NCBI RefSeq assembly: GCF_013116825.1
Contig: NZ_JABFNS010000026.1
Span: forward strand, 1 to 64,000
Length of the DNA: 64,000 nucleotides
DNA from: Myxococcus xanthus
GTDB lineage: Bacteria > Myxococcota > Myxococcia > Myxococcales > Myxococcaceae
Direction of reading: 5' to 3'
The notes under the pieces were generated by a model. That model saw only the letters and a list, made by a program, of their open reading frames with translations. It was not told the DNA's origin and ran no database searches. How positions within the stretch are numbered: the stretch's first letter is position 1; each line of letters begins with the position of its first letter. Of this stretch, positions 45,164 through 53,309 are shown in pieces. The position numbers and the translations under genes were made by a program.

Positions 45164-46249
45164 ATGCATGCGGTGGCAGTGTTTCCAGGGGCGCGTGAAG
45201 TTCGCCTCGTCGCCTCGCCGGAGCCTCGGCCCGTGACGGGCTCTCAGGTGCTCCTGAAGGTCCTCGAAGTGGGCATCTGCGGCACGGACCGGGAGATCGG
45301 TGCCTTTGAATACGGGACGCCTCCTCCGGACTCCGACCACCTCATTCTTGGGCACGAGGCGCTCGCGGAGGTGGTGGAGACGGGCCCGGACGTCACCCTG
45401 GTCCGGGAGGGGGACCTCGTGATCCCCACCGTTCGCCGGCCCTGTCCCCATGCGCGCTGTCGTCCCTGTCGCGCGGAGCGTCAGGACTTCTGTGTCACGG
45501 GGGATTTCCGGGAGCGGGGCATCAAGGCGGCGCACGGCTTCCTCCAGGAGTGGGTGGTGGAAGAAGAGGGGCACCTGGTCGTGGTGCCCCGCAAGCTCTC
45601 CGATGTGGCGGTGCTGGTCGAGCCGCTCTCCGTGGCCGCCAAGGCCGCGGAGCAAGCACAGGCCATCCAGCGGAGGCTGCCCTGGGAGCGCGCACGCGTG
45701 CGAGCGCTGGCGCTCGGCGCCGGGCCGGTGGGGCTCCTGGGCGCCATGAGCATGGTGGTGAACCACTTTGACACCTTCGTCTACTCCCTGGAGCCCGCGG
45801 CCAGCGAGCGCGCGAGCCTCATCCGCTCCTTCGGTGCCACCTACGTCTCCGGTCAGGACGTGCTCCTGGGGGAGCTCGGAAGGAAGGTCGGGACGTTCGA
45901 CATCATCTACGAGGCTGTGGGCGCGTCGAAGGTCGCGTTCGCGGCCATTGATGCGCTGGGGCCCAATGGGCTCTTCATCTTCACGGGCATTCCCGCGCAC
46001 GGCGGCCCGCACCCCGTGGATACGGACACCCTGATGCGCAACATCGTGCTGAGGAACCAACTGCTCCTCGGGACGGTGAACGCGAGCCGGAGCGCTTACG
46101 AGCTGGCGCTCCGCGAGCTGGAGCAAGCGATGTTCTTGTTCCCGCGGAGCGTGCGCGCCCTCATTACCCATCGGGTTCCCATCCAGGAGGCGCCCGCGCT
46201 CCTCTCGGAACCAGGTGGCATCAAGCAGGTGGTTCAGCTGGCTTCATGA
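45164..46249 (+). CDS. glucose 1-dehydrogenase (zinc MDR family)
   Basis: A 361-residue zinc alcohol-dehydrogenase-fold enzyme of the archaeal-type glucose dehydrogenase branch. It would oxidise glucose (or galactose) to the lactone with NAD(P). Catalytic zinc residues are Cys39 in EVGICGTDRE and the His-Glu of GHEALAEVV. The structural-zinc lobe has four cysteines (CPHARCRPCRAERQDFC), and the nucleotide loop is GAGPVG. It is followed after 129 bases by a GH15 enzyme on the same strand, which suggests that trehalose- or glucan-derived glucose is its substrate. Confidence 0.84.
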   Translation: MHAVAVFPGAREVRLVASPEPRPVTGSQVLLKVLEVGICGTDREIGAFEYGTPPPDSDHLILGHEALAEVVETGPDVTLVREGDLVIPTVRRPCPHARCRPCRAERQDFCVTGDFRERGIKAAHGFLQEWVVEEEGHLVVVPRKLSDVAVLVEPLSVAAKAAEQAQAIQRRLPWERARVRALALGAGPVGLLGAMSMVVNHFDTFVYSLEPAASERASLIRSFGATYVSGQDVLLGELGRKVGTFDIIYEAVGASKVAFAAIDALGPNGLFIFTGIPAHGGPHPVDTDTLMRNIVLRNQLLLGTVNASRSAYELALRELEQAMFLFPRSVRALITHRVPIQEAPALLSEPGGIKQVVQLAS

Positions 46250-46378
46250 GTGAGAAGTCCTGGAACTCCGGCCCGGAGTCTTGTGATGGCGGGCCGACGC
46301 GGCTGAGGCTCACTCCGCTGCCCGGGCGTGCTGGGGCGGAGCGTTGCGCGAGCCCGCTTCACATCCCAATGTCCAGAC

Positions 46379-48223
46379 ATGTCATCCCCCCTCGAGCACT
46401 ACGGCCTTATCGGCGACCTGACGACCATTGCACTGGTATCACGGAGCGGCTCCATCGACTGGATGTGCCTGCCGCGCATCGACTCCGATGCCTGCTTCGC
46501 CAAGCTGCTCGGCACCAACGAGCATGGCTACTGGAGCCTCCGGCCCGCGGCGGAGGTCCGGGCCGTCCAGCAGCGCTACCGGCCGGAGACGTTGGTGTTG
46601 GAGACGGAGGTTATCTGTGACGGCGGCAGGGCGCGCATCATCGACTTCATGCCTCCGGGGGAGACTGAGCACGACATCATCCGCATCGTCGAGGGGCTCG
46701 AAGGTGAGGTCCCGATGCACTCCGACCTCCGGGTGCGCTTTGCCTATGGCAAGTTGACCCCCTGGATTCAGTGCGACCGCCACCGCGCCACCCTGACCTC
46801 GGGGCCGGACGCGCTCGCATTCAGCAGCCCGGTTCCGCTCGTCCCAGACTGGGATGAGGCCCGCCTGGAGGCGGACTTTGTCGTCCGCGCAGGTGAGCGG
46901 CTCCCCTGCTCGCTGACGTTCTATGCGTCGCACATGGCTGCGCCGGTGCACCCTGTCGATGCGGAGCGGGACCTGGTGCGGACTGAGCAGTACTGGCATG
47001 AATGGGCGAGCCGGTGCCGATACGAGGGCTCCTTTCGCGACGCCGTGGTGCGCTCGCTCATCACCTTGAAGGCGCTCACCTATGAGCCGACCGGAGGCAT
47101 CGTCGCGGCACCGACCACGTCGCTCCCCGAAGAGCTCGGCGGAGTTCGGAACTGGGACTACCGCTACTGCTGGCTTCGAGACGCATCCCTCACGCTCGAG
47201 GCGCTGATGCGAGGAGGCTACCTCGATGAGGCGCGGGCCTGGCGCGACTGGCTGCTGCGTGCCGTCGCTGGCGCTCCGGCCGAGGCCCAGATCATGTACG
47301 GCGTCGCCGGTGAGCACCGGCTCCCCGAGGTCGAGCTGCCATGGCTTCCCGGCTACGAGGAGTCCCGGCCGGTGCGCATCGGAAATGGCGCGTACGGCCA
47401 GTTCCAGCTCGACGTCTACGGTGAAACGCTGAACGCGATGTACGAGGCGCGTGTGTACGGGGTTCCGGAGGCTGGGTCGCTCCCCTGGGACACGCTGAAG
47501 GTGCTCGTCGACTTCGTGGAGAAGAGCTGGCAGCGCCCGGACGAGGGCATCTGGGAGATCCGCAGCGAGCGCCAGCTCCACTTCACGCACTCGAAGCTCA
47601 TGGCGTGGGTCGCGGTGGATCGAGGCGTCCGCTTCGTCGAGCAGTTCGGTGCCAACGCGCCGGAGAAGCTCAAGAAGCGCCTGCCTCGCTGGCGTGCGCT
47701 GCGCGAGGAGATTCGCGCCGACATCCTGGCGCGTGCCTACAACCCGCGCGTGGGGGCCTTCACGCAGTCCTATGGCTCGGACGCCCTCGACGCGAGCGTG
47801 CTCCTGATTCCGCACATGGGCTTCCTGCCTGCGGATGACCCGCGCATGTTGGGCACTGTCGCCGCCATCGAGAAGGGCCTCACCAAGGCAGGGTTCGTGG
47901 AGCGCTACTTGACCGAGACGGGCGTGGACGGACTGGTGGGCCATGAGGCCACGTTCCTCATCTGCAGCTTCTGGCTCGTCGACAACTACACCATGGTTGG
48001 CCGCCTCGACGAGGCGGGGGCGCTGTTCCAGCGCCTCGTCTCCATCCGGAGCGACCTCGGGCTGCTCGCAGAGGAGTATCACCCCGGGCTGCACCGCCAG
48101 CTTGGCAACTTCCCACAGGCGTTCTCCCATGTCGGGCTCATCAACAGCGCCGTGTTGCTGGAGGCCAGGCGGGCAGGGCGGGACGTGTCGTTCGCGGCCA
48201 TGGCCTCCGCGAGCATGCATTAG
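46379..48223 (+). CDS. glycoside hydrolase family 15, trehalase-like
   Basis: A 614-residue cytoplasmic (alpha/alpha)6-barrel enzyme with an N-terminal beta-sandwich domain (about 1-210). GH15 landmarks are GLIGDLTTIALVSRSGSIDW at the start, RNWDYRYCWLRDASLTLEAL, and LLAEEYHPG with the general-base Glu; the acid is expected in the PDEGIWEIR segment. This build is typical of bacterial and archaeal GH15 trehalases; glucoamylase or dextranase activity is possible. ATG 46379 directly precedes the conserved start. Paired with glucose dehydrogenase upstream. Confidence 0.87.
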   Translation: MSSPLEHYGLIGDLTTIALVSRSGSIDWMCLPRIDSDACFAKLLGTNEHGYWSLRPAAEVRAVQQRYRPETLVLETEVICDGGRARIIDFMPPGETEHDIIRIVEGLEGEVPMHSDLRVRFAYGKLTPWIQCDRHRATLTSGPDALAFSSPVPLVPDWDEARLEADFVVRAGERLPCSLTFYASHMAAPVHPVDAERDLVRTEQYWHEWASRCRYEGSFRDAVVRSLITLKALTYEPTGGIVAAPTTSLPEELGGVRNWDYRYCWLRDASLTLEALMRGGYLDEARAWRDWLLRAVAGAPAEAQIMYGVAGEHRLPEVELPWLPGYEESRPVRIGNGAYGQFQLDVYGETLNAMYEARVYGVPEAGSLPWDTLKVLVDFVEKSWQRPDEGIWEIRSERQLHFTHSKLMAWVAVDRGVRFVEQFGANAPEKLKKRLPRWRALREEIRADILARAYNPRVGAFTQSYGSDALDASVLLIPHMGFLPADDPRMLGTVAAIEKGLTKAGFVERYLTETGVDGLVGHEATFLICSFWLVDNYTMVGRLDEAGALFQRLVSIRSDLGLLAEEYHPGLHRQLGNFPQAFSHVGLINSAVLLEARRAGRDVSFAAMASASMH

Positions 48224-48457
48224 GAGCGTGTCGCCGAAATCCTCACCCATGCTCCGGCCAGAAAGGCGGCCACGTCAAAAGGCGCATGGCCGGCCTTGCC
48301 GGCGCACTGGCGCATGCCGTGCGAGGCACTCGCTCCCCCCACCGCGCGGCGCTGGCACACTGCCTCCTGGAGACGCGTCACTGAGCGCCGGCCGCCGTCC
48401 TGAACTCCACGTGACATGCAGCGCTTGTCGATGCCGCGATCTCCAGTGTGGTCCCGC

Positions 48458-49357
48458 TCATGTGTTGACGGTCGTGCGCAGCGCCGCGAGGAATTGCTGC
48501 ACGACTGGCGAGTCCGCTTTGCCGTCGTACACGAATTCGACGTCGAAGCGGCCGTCGAGCTCGTCAATCGCGACCAGCCGTACCGTGCGCGGGCATGTAG
48601 GTGAAATGCTCTCCGGCACGAACGCGTAGCCCATTCCGGCTGCAACGAGTCCGATGAGCGTCGGGATGTCGCTGCCGACCTGCGCGATGCGCGGCGTGAA
48701 GCCGGCTCGCCGGCACTGCTCGAGCAAGAACCGGTGATGCGCTGCGGACCGCAGCGGGTCGAACCAGACGAACGGCGCGCCTGCGAGCTCGGCCAGTTGA
48801 CGAGGCGCGCGGAAGCGCTGGCCCGGTGTGGATAGCATCGCGAGCACGAATCGGTCGCGTAGCAACCGCATGCCTGACAGATGCGGTGCCTCGCTCTGCC
48901 GCCACGCCATGATGCCGCCATCGAGATCGCCGCGTGATATCGCAGCCGCTTGCTCGGCTGACAGCATGGGCGTAATCGACAGCATGACGTCCGGGCAGGC
49001 GCTCCGGAAGGCCTTGAGGACGTTCGACACCATCGGCAACGGAAAGTAATTCGGCAGCACGCCGAGACGCAGCTCGCCGAGCTGGCCGGCGGCGCTGCGC
49101 TGCGCGCGCTCGCGGCTGGCCTGCAGTTCGGCGAGGAGGCGCGCAGCATCCCGCAGGAAGCTCGCGCCGGCTGCTGTGAGTGCGACGCCCGTGGAGCGGC
49201 GGATGAGTAGTGGGGTGCCGACCGCTTCCTCAAGCTCGCGAATCTGCCGGGAAAGCGCGGGTTGCACAATCCCGACTGCGCGGGCGCCAGCCATCATGCT
49301 GCCGGCCTCCGCGACCGCCACAAAGTAGCGCAGATGGCGCAATTCGACCTGTCGCAT
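48458..49357 (-). CDS. LysR family transcriptional regulator (dehydratase divergon)
   Basis: A 299-residue LysR regulator with an N-terminal winged helix-turn-helix (MRQVELRHLRYFVAVAEAGS, then ARAVGIVQPALSRQIREL) and a C-terminal type 2 periplasmic-binding-like effector domain (from about 90). It is divergent from a PLP-dependent serine/threonine dehydratase and very likely controls it. Codon and base use differ from flanking genes (less G/C at third positions, more TCG, GCG and ATT-type codons), resembling proteobacterial donors and suggesting transfer. The 234 bases between it and the GH15 stop contain no gene I can support. Confidence 0.87.
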   Translation of the reverse strand: MRQVELRHLRYFVAVAEAGSMMAGARAVGIVQPALSRQIRELEEAVGTPLLIRRSTGVALTAAGASFLRDAARLLAELQASRERAQRSAAGQLGELRLGVLPNYFPLPMVSNVLKAFRSACPDVMLSITPMLSAEQAAAISRGDLDGGIMAWRQSEAPHLSGMRLLRDRFVLAMLSTPGQRFRAPRQLAELAGAPFVWFDPLRSAAHHRFLLEQCRRAGFTPRIAQVGSDIPTLIGLVAAGMGYAFVPESISPTCPRTVRLVAIDELDGRFDVEFVYDGKADSPVVQQFLAALRTTVNT

Positions 49358-49380
49358 GCGATGCCTGTCCGTTCTGCCGA

Positions 49381-49430
49381 TATACTCACTAGGCATGACG
49401 AGCTGCACTGGAGAGTATTGGAAAGTATGA
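49381..49430. promoter_or_regulatory. AGTAT-type repeats in the lysR/dehydratase intergenic region
   Basis: GAGAGTATTG and GAAAGTATGA are adjacent 10-bp direct repeats (49411-49430), and TATACTCACT at 49381-49390 is their approximate inverse. The set lies just upstream of the lysR start and could be the LysR binding region. Confidence 0.35.
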
Positions 49431-49502
49431 GTGGCGCGGCTTAGGTTGTCCAGGGTCGCGATAACTGTCCGCATGTCGCGGACGTTTCTCGCACTTCGTC
49501 AT

Positions 49503-50423
49503 ATGCCACTCCATATCCAGACGCCCTACGTCCGTTCGCATGTTGCATCCCGCCGGCTCGGCAAAGACGTCCTGCTCAAGCTCGAGGCGATGCAGCCGTC
49601 CGGCTCGTTCAAGCTGCGTGGCGTCGGTGCGGTATGTGACGCGCGGCGCGCGGCAGGCTCCCGTCGCTTCGTATCGTCGTCGGGGGGCAATGCGGGCATT
49701 GCGGTCGCCTACGCTGGTCGCGAACTCGGCGTGCCGGTGCTCGTCGTTGTTCCGGAGAGCACGTCCGCGCGCGCACGCGACCTGATTCGCCTCGAAGGCG
49801 CGGAGTTGCTCGTCCACGGCGCGTCTTGGGCAGAGGCGAACATGTTTGCGCAATCCGTGCTCAGTCCTCATGACGCATTCGTGCATCCATTCGACGAGCC
49901 AGAGCTGTGGCAGGGCCATTCAACGATGATCGACGAGATGGCGGCAGCCGGACCGAAGCCCGACGCCGTCGTGCTGGCAGTTGGCGGCGGCGGGTTGCTG
50001 TGCGGCGTGCTCGAAGGGCTGGCTCGCAACGGCTGGTGCGATGTGCCGGTTGTCGCGGCCGAGACCCAAGGCGCAGACTGCTATGCGCGTTCGATTGCGC
50101 AGGGGCGGCCCGTCGAATTGCCTGCGATTACGAGTGTCGCCACGTCGCTCGGCGCGAAGCGGCCTTGCGACGCGGCGGTTGAGTGGGCGACACGCCATGC
50201 GGTGGAGAACATCGTCGTGTCCGATGCGGCAGCCGTGGCCGCCTCACTGCGGTTTCTCGACGAACACCGGATTCTGGTGGAGCCCGCGTGCGGGGCCGCA
50301 CTGGCCGCGCTCGACGCCGCATCGTCGGTGCTTGCCGCCGCGTCACGCATCGCGGTGATCGTCTGCGGTGGCGTCACGGCGACGGTTGAGCATCTGCAGG
50401 CGTTGAGCAGCCGGGAGCGATGA
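49503..50423 (+). CDS. PLP-dependent L-serine/L-threonine dehydratase
   Basis: A 306-residue fold-type II PLP enzyme that deaminates serine to pyruvate or threonine to 2-oxobutyrate. The PLP lysine is Lys37 in QPSGSFKLRG, the substrate loop is SSSGGNAG at 59-66, and the phosphate-binding loop is GGGG in VGGGGLL. The beginning (MPLHIQTP) matches serine dehydratase of the SDS type. ATG 49503 is preferred; ATG 49473 would add ten residues and neither has a strong ribosome binding site. It is divergent from its presumed LysR regulator and shares the same foreign-looking base composition. Confidence 0.86.
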   Translation: MPLHIQTPYVRSHVASRRLGKDVLLKLEAMQPSGSFKLRGVGAVCDARRAAGSRRFVSSSGGNAGIAVAYAGRELGVPVLVVVPESTSARARDLIRLEGAELLVHGASWAEANMFAQSVLSPHDAFVHPFDEPELWQGHSTMIDEMAAAGPKPDAVVLAVGGGGLLCGVLEGLARNGWCDVPVVAAETQGADCYARSIAQGRPVELPAITSVATSLGAKRPCDAAVEWATRHAVENIVVSDAAAVAASLRFLDEHRILVEPACGAALAALDAASSVLAAASRIAVIVCGGVTATVEHLQALSSRER

Positions 50424-50558
50424 CCGCAGATAGAGCGCAACGCCACGGAGCTGCGCGCCTCGCTCACTCGCCTTGACGCACGGTTTGGCGCTCCGTGACG
50501 AAGCAAACGGATTCAGGGGCGGAATCGCCACTCCGGCCATTCCTTCACGCAACGCGCC

Positions 50559-50900
50559 TCACAAGGCCTTGCCGAAACAGGAACCACGTCCCTCCCTGTT
50601 GGATGGGGACTCGTACTGATTGAAGAGATCCGCGTAGGCGCGGTCCGCACCGTTGTTCTTGGCCGACATGGAGAGCGATGCCAGTCCCGGAGGGAGTCGG
50701 GGCACAGTCATCAGCTCCGCCCGGTAGCTCGAACGGCGTGAACGATGTCTCGATGGGCATCGCCGGAGCCGTGGGCTCGCAGCCCTCTGGGGACAGCGGC
50801 GCCGGCGAGACTCCCAGGAGACTTCGTAGCCACCTCCGCTCGCGAGTCCCGTCCTGAGGGTGTGACTCAACTGTGACGGCGCGGGAGCCGTGCGCCCATC
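50559..50900 (-). pseudogene. frameshifted remnant of an unknown gene
   Basis: Within the 550-base gap 50424-50973 the minus strand carries three adjoining protein-like segments in two frames. They are SQLSHTLRTGLASGGGYEVS, then SPEGCEPTAPAMPIETSFTP, then AELMTVPRLPPGLASLSMSA running on to a stop at 50559. Two one-base shifts would join them into one polypeptide. I do not recognise the family. Either a decayed gene or sequencing indels; chance is possible for the shortest segment. Confidence 0.35.
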
Positions 50901-50973
50901 GTCATGCCGAGATGGAGGTCGCGGCGCGATGGCCGCTCGCTCTAGAACATACTTCCGAAGGCGAGGTTGACGC

Positions 50974-51549
50974 GTGCATGAGTACGATTTGATCGCGGAC
51001 TGGTATGCCTCCCAACGCGGAGGCCGCATGGGCGTCCCTGAAGTGACAGCGCTCGCGGCAACACTTCCGGCCGGTGCCTTGGTGCTGGACGTCGGCTGCG
51101 GCACTGGACTGCCGCTGACGCGGGTGCTGCTGGAGCACGGCTGCCATGTGATGGGCGTGGATAGCTCCCGCGAGCTGCTGGCGCGATTTCAAGTGAACTT
51201 CCCCCACGTGCCGGTGCTCTGTGCGCCCATCCAGTCGTGTGCTCTTCAGGAGCGGACGTTCGACGCCGCGATCGCGTGGGGTGTCCTGTTCCACCTGCGC
51301 CACGAAGAGCAGGAACAGGCGATTGCCAACATCGCGAGGGCATTGAAACCTGGCGCCGCGTTCCTCTTCACCTCGGGCGACGCCCACGGCTCCATCGACG
51401 GCGAGCCGATGAATGGCGTGCCGTTCCGCTATCACTCGTACAGCGTCGACGGGTATCGCGACCTGCTGCGCGCGCACAGGCTCACGCTGGAGGCGACGCA
51501 CACGGACCCAGGCGAGAACGTCTACTTCCTGTCGCGCAAGACTGGATGA
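50974..51549 (+). CDS. class I SAM-dependent methyltransferase
   Basis: A 191-residue Rossmann methyltransferase. Motif I is VLDVGCGTG at residues 37-45, the acidic ribose-binding residue follows in MGVDSSRELL, and the post-II region reads FDAAIAWGVLFHL, typical of Methyltransf_11/25 proteins with small-molecule substrates. The start is GTG 50974, with GAAGGCGAGG upstream; no in-frame ATG gives a complete motif I. It is flanked by remnants on both sides, but the frame itself is intact. Confidence 0.82.
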   Translation: MHEYDLIADWYASQRGGRMGVPEVTALAATLPAGALVLDVGCGTGLPLTRVLLEHGCHVMGVDSSRELLARFQVNFPHVPVLCAPIQSCALQERTFDAAIAWGVLFHLRHEEQEQAIANIARALKPGAAFLFTSGDAHGSIDGEPMNGVPFRYHSYSVDGYRDLLRAHRLTLEATHTDPGENVYFLSRKTG

Positions 51550-51720
51550 GGTGGCTTCTCGCCCTCCGCGACACACTGGCCCAAGGCGTTTCTGAGTGCA
51601 CGGTCCTGGGCTTGTGCCTTGAGGTGCGGCCCCCGTCTCGGTAGCGCGGGTCCTCGTAGCGCCAGTCGTATAGCGTCTTCTCCCGGTGCTCCTTCGGCGC
51701 CTCGACGCGCACCACTCACG

Positions 51721-52418
51721 GCCACCACCGAGTTCCCCTGGCGCGCCATCTGCTCGCTGTTGATTACGGCGGGCGAGGGGAGCCAATGGATTGGCACCGG
51801 CTGGTTCGCGGGGCCCCGGCTGGTGGTGACGGCGGGCCACTGCGTCTTCATGCGCAACCAGGGCGGCTGGGTCCGCAGCATCGAGGTGATTCCGAGCCGC
51901 AACGCCACGCAGCGCCCCTACGGTTCGCGCGTGGCGACTTCCTTCCGCAGTGTCCAGGGGGGACCCAGAACCAGGACCGGAACCACGACTACGGGGCCAT
52001 CCTGTTGACCGGAGGCGCGGCGCCCGGCAGCCAGGTGGGCTGGTTTGGCTTCGCCACGCGCTCCGACAGCGACCTGCGTTCCTACACCTTGAATCTCTCG
52101 GGGGACCCGGGGGACAAGATACCGGTGGGCGCGCAATGGTGGCATTCGCGGCAGACTCAGTTCGTGACGGCCAGGACCCTTCTCTACCAGACCGATACCG
52201 CCGGCGGGCAGAGCGGCGCGCCCGTGTGGCTGTACCGCGATGGCGCGCGCCAGGTGCTGGGCATCCACACCAACGGGGCGAGTTCGGGCAACTCGGCGAC
52301 GCGCATCATCCAGCCCGTGTTCAACAACCTGCAGAGCTGGAACAACGAGGCGGGCCCGCTCCCGGGCGCTCAGCGCCGGGAAAACGCAGGTCTTCCGTTC
52401 CATCAGGAGCGCTGTTGA
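51721..52418 (+). pseudogene. truncated and frameshifted trypsin-like serine protease
   Basis: A V8/trypsin-fold protease split over two frames. The first frame carries FPWRAICSLLITAGEGSQWI and the catalytic-His motif VVTAGHCVF. It goes out of phase in a six-G run at 51957-51962. The second frame carries the catalytic Asp (NHDYGAILL) and Ser ([10 protein letters not shown]) and runs to a stop at 52418. Deletion of one base in the G run explains the break. No signal peptide or start is visible upstream of about 51720, so the N-terminus also seems lost. All three catalytic residues remain, so a sequencing error at the G run cannot be excluded. Confidence 0.7.
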
Positions 52419-52485
52419 TGGAACGGGAGCCCTTCGGCGCGCCGCTCGTGTATATGCCTCCGCTCCTCCTTCCTCTGGAGCCGAT

Positions 52486-52827
52486 ATGAGCGCCCTGCCC
52501 TCGTGCCCGAAGTGCAACTCCGCCTACACGTACGAAGACGGCAGCCTCTACGTCTGTCCGGAGTGCGCGCATGAGTGGTCGACAGTTGCGGCCGCGGCGC
52601 CGGGGGAAGAGAAGCGCGAGGTGCGCGACGCCTACGGCAACCTGCTTCAGGACGGCGATAGCGTCACCGTCATCAAGGATTTGAAGGTCAAAGGCTCGTC
52701 GACGGTGGTCAAGGTCGGCACCAAGGTCCGGAGCATCCGCCTCGTCGACGGCGACCACGACATCGACTGCAAGATCGACGGCATCGGTGCGATGGGGCTC
52801 AAGTCGGAGTTCGTGAAGAAGGCGTAA
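52486..52827 (+). CDS. yjdM: YjdM (PhnA) family zinc-ribbon protein
   Basis: A 113-residue protein with an N-terminal zinc ribbon (CPKC at 7-10, CPEC at 24-27) and the conserved C-terminal SH3-like PhnA domain ([20 protein letters not shown], then [17 protein letters not shown]). The family was once linked to phosphonate use, but its true role is unknown; no phosphonate genes are nearby. The ATG at 52486 is fixed by the family start. Confidence 0.9.
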   Translation: MSALPSCPKCNSAYTYEDGSLYVCPECAHEWSTVAAAAPGEEKREVRDAYGNLLQDGDSVTVIKDLKVKGSSTVVKVGTKVRSIRLVDGDHDIDCKIDGIGAMGLKSEFVKKA

Positions 52828-52882
52828 GTGGGCTTGAGCCGCTTCGCGAACCGCCCCGGGCTGCACTAGAAGAGGCTGCCAG

Positions 52883-53284
52883 GTGCACCGCACCCCGTCC
52901 CTGGAGCCGCCCCACGTGGAACCCTCAGCCCCCCGACGTCATCGCGAGCCGCCCCGCTCCTGGTGGACGCGCTTCCTGGACTTCATGGAGCTGTCCTCTC
53001 CCGAAGGGCGCTGGGGGCTGGGGCTCGTGCTCGGCCTGCTCGTCATCGGCTTCTGGCCGCTGTTGCTGCTGGCTGTCCTCGACGTGAGCGGGACGCCGCG
53101 CAAGGTGCTGGTCGCGCTGGGGCCCGCGTCGATCTGCCTGGGGTTCGCCCTGCTCATCCTGGTGTGCGGCTACCGGTATGGTGAGTCGCTCCGGTGGTCG
53201 CGCGCCCAGACGTGGGGGCTCGCCGCGCTGTTCCTGGGCATGGGCCTCGCGGGTGGCGCGGGGCTGTGGTTCAGCGAGGGCTGA
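52883..53284 (+). CDS. small membrane protein of unknown function
   Basis: A 133-residue protein with a basic, Pro/Arg-rich N-terminus (about 1-30) and three hydrophobic helices (about 46-66, 73-96 and 108-129). The start is GTG 52883 inside AGGTG, with GAGGCTGCC upstream; no ATG gives a complete first helix. It is 55 bases downstream of yjdM on the same strand. No family recognised. Confidence 0.62.
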   Translation: MHRTPSLEPPHVEPSAPRRHREPPRSWWTRFLDFMELSSPEGRWGLGLVLGLLVIGFWPLLLLAVLDVSGTPRKVLVALGPASICLGFALLILVCGYRYGESLRWSRAQTWGLAALFLGMGLAGGAGLWFSEG

Positions 53285-53309
53285 GCTCGCGCTCCTTGCG
53301 AGGGCGCCT

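Noticed and set aside
48224..48457. Possible gene end between the GH15 stop and the lysR stop
   Set aside because: Open frames continue from antisense of lysR, no start or family motif; left as intergenic.
51482..51715. Minus-strand 77-codon frame with protein-like stretch REKTLYDWRYEDPRYRDGG
   Set aside because: Could be the start of a lost gene divergent from the protease, but no ribosome binding site, no family match and noise after about 30 residues.
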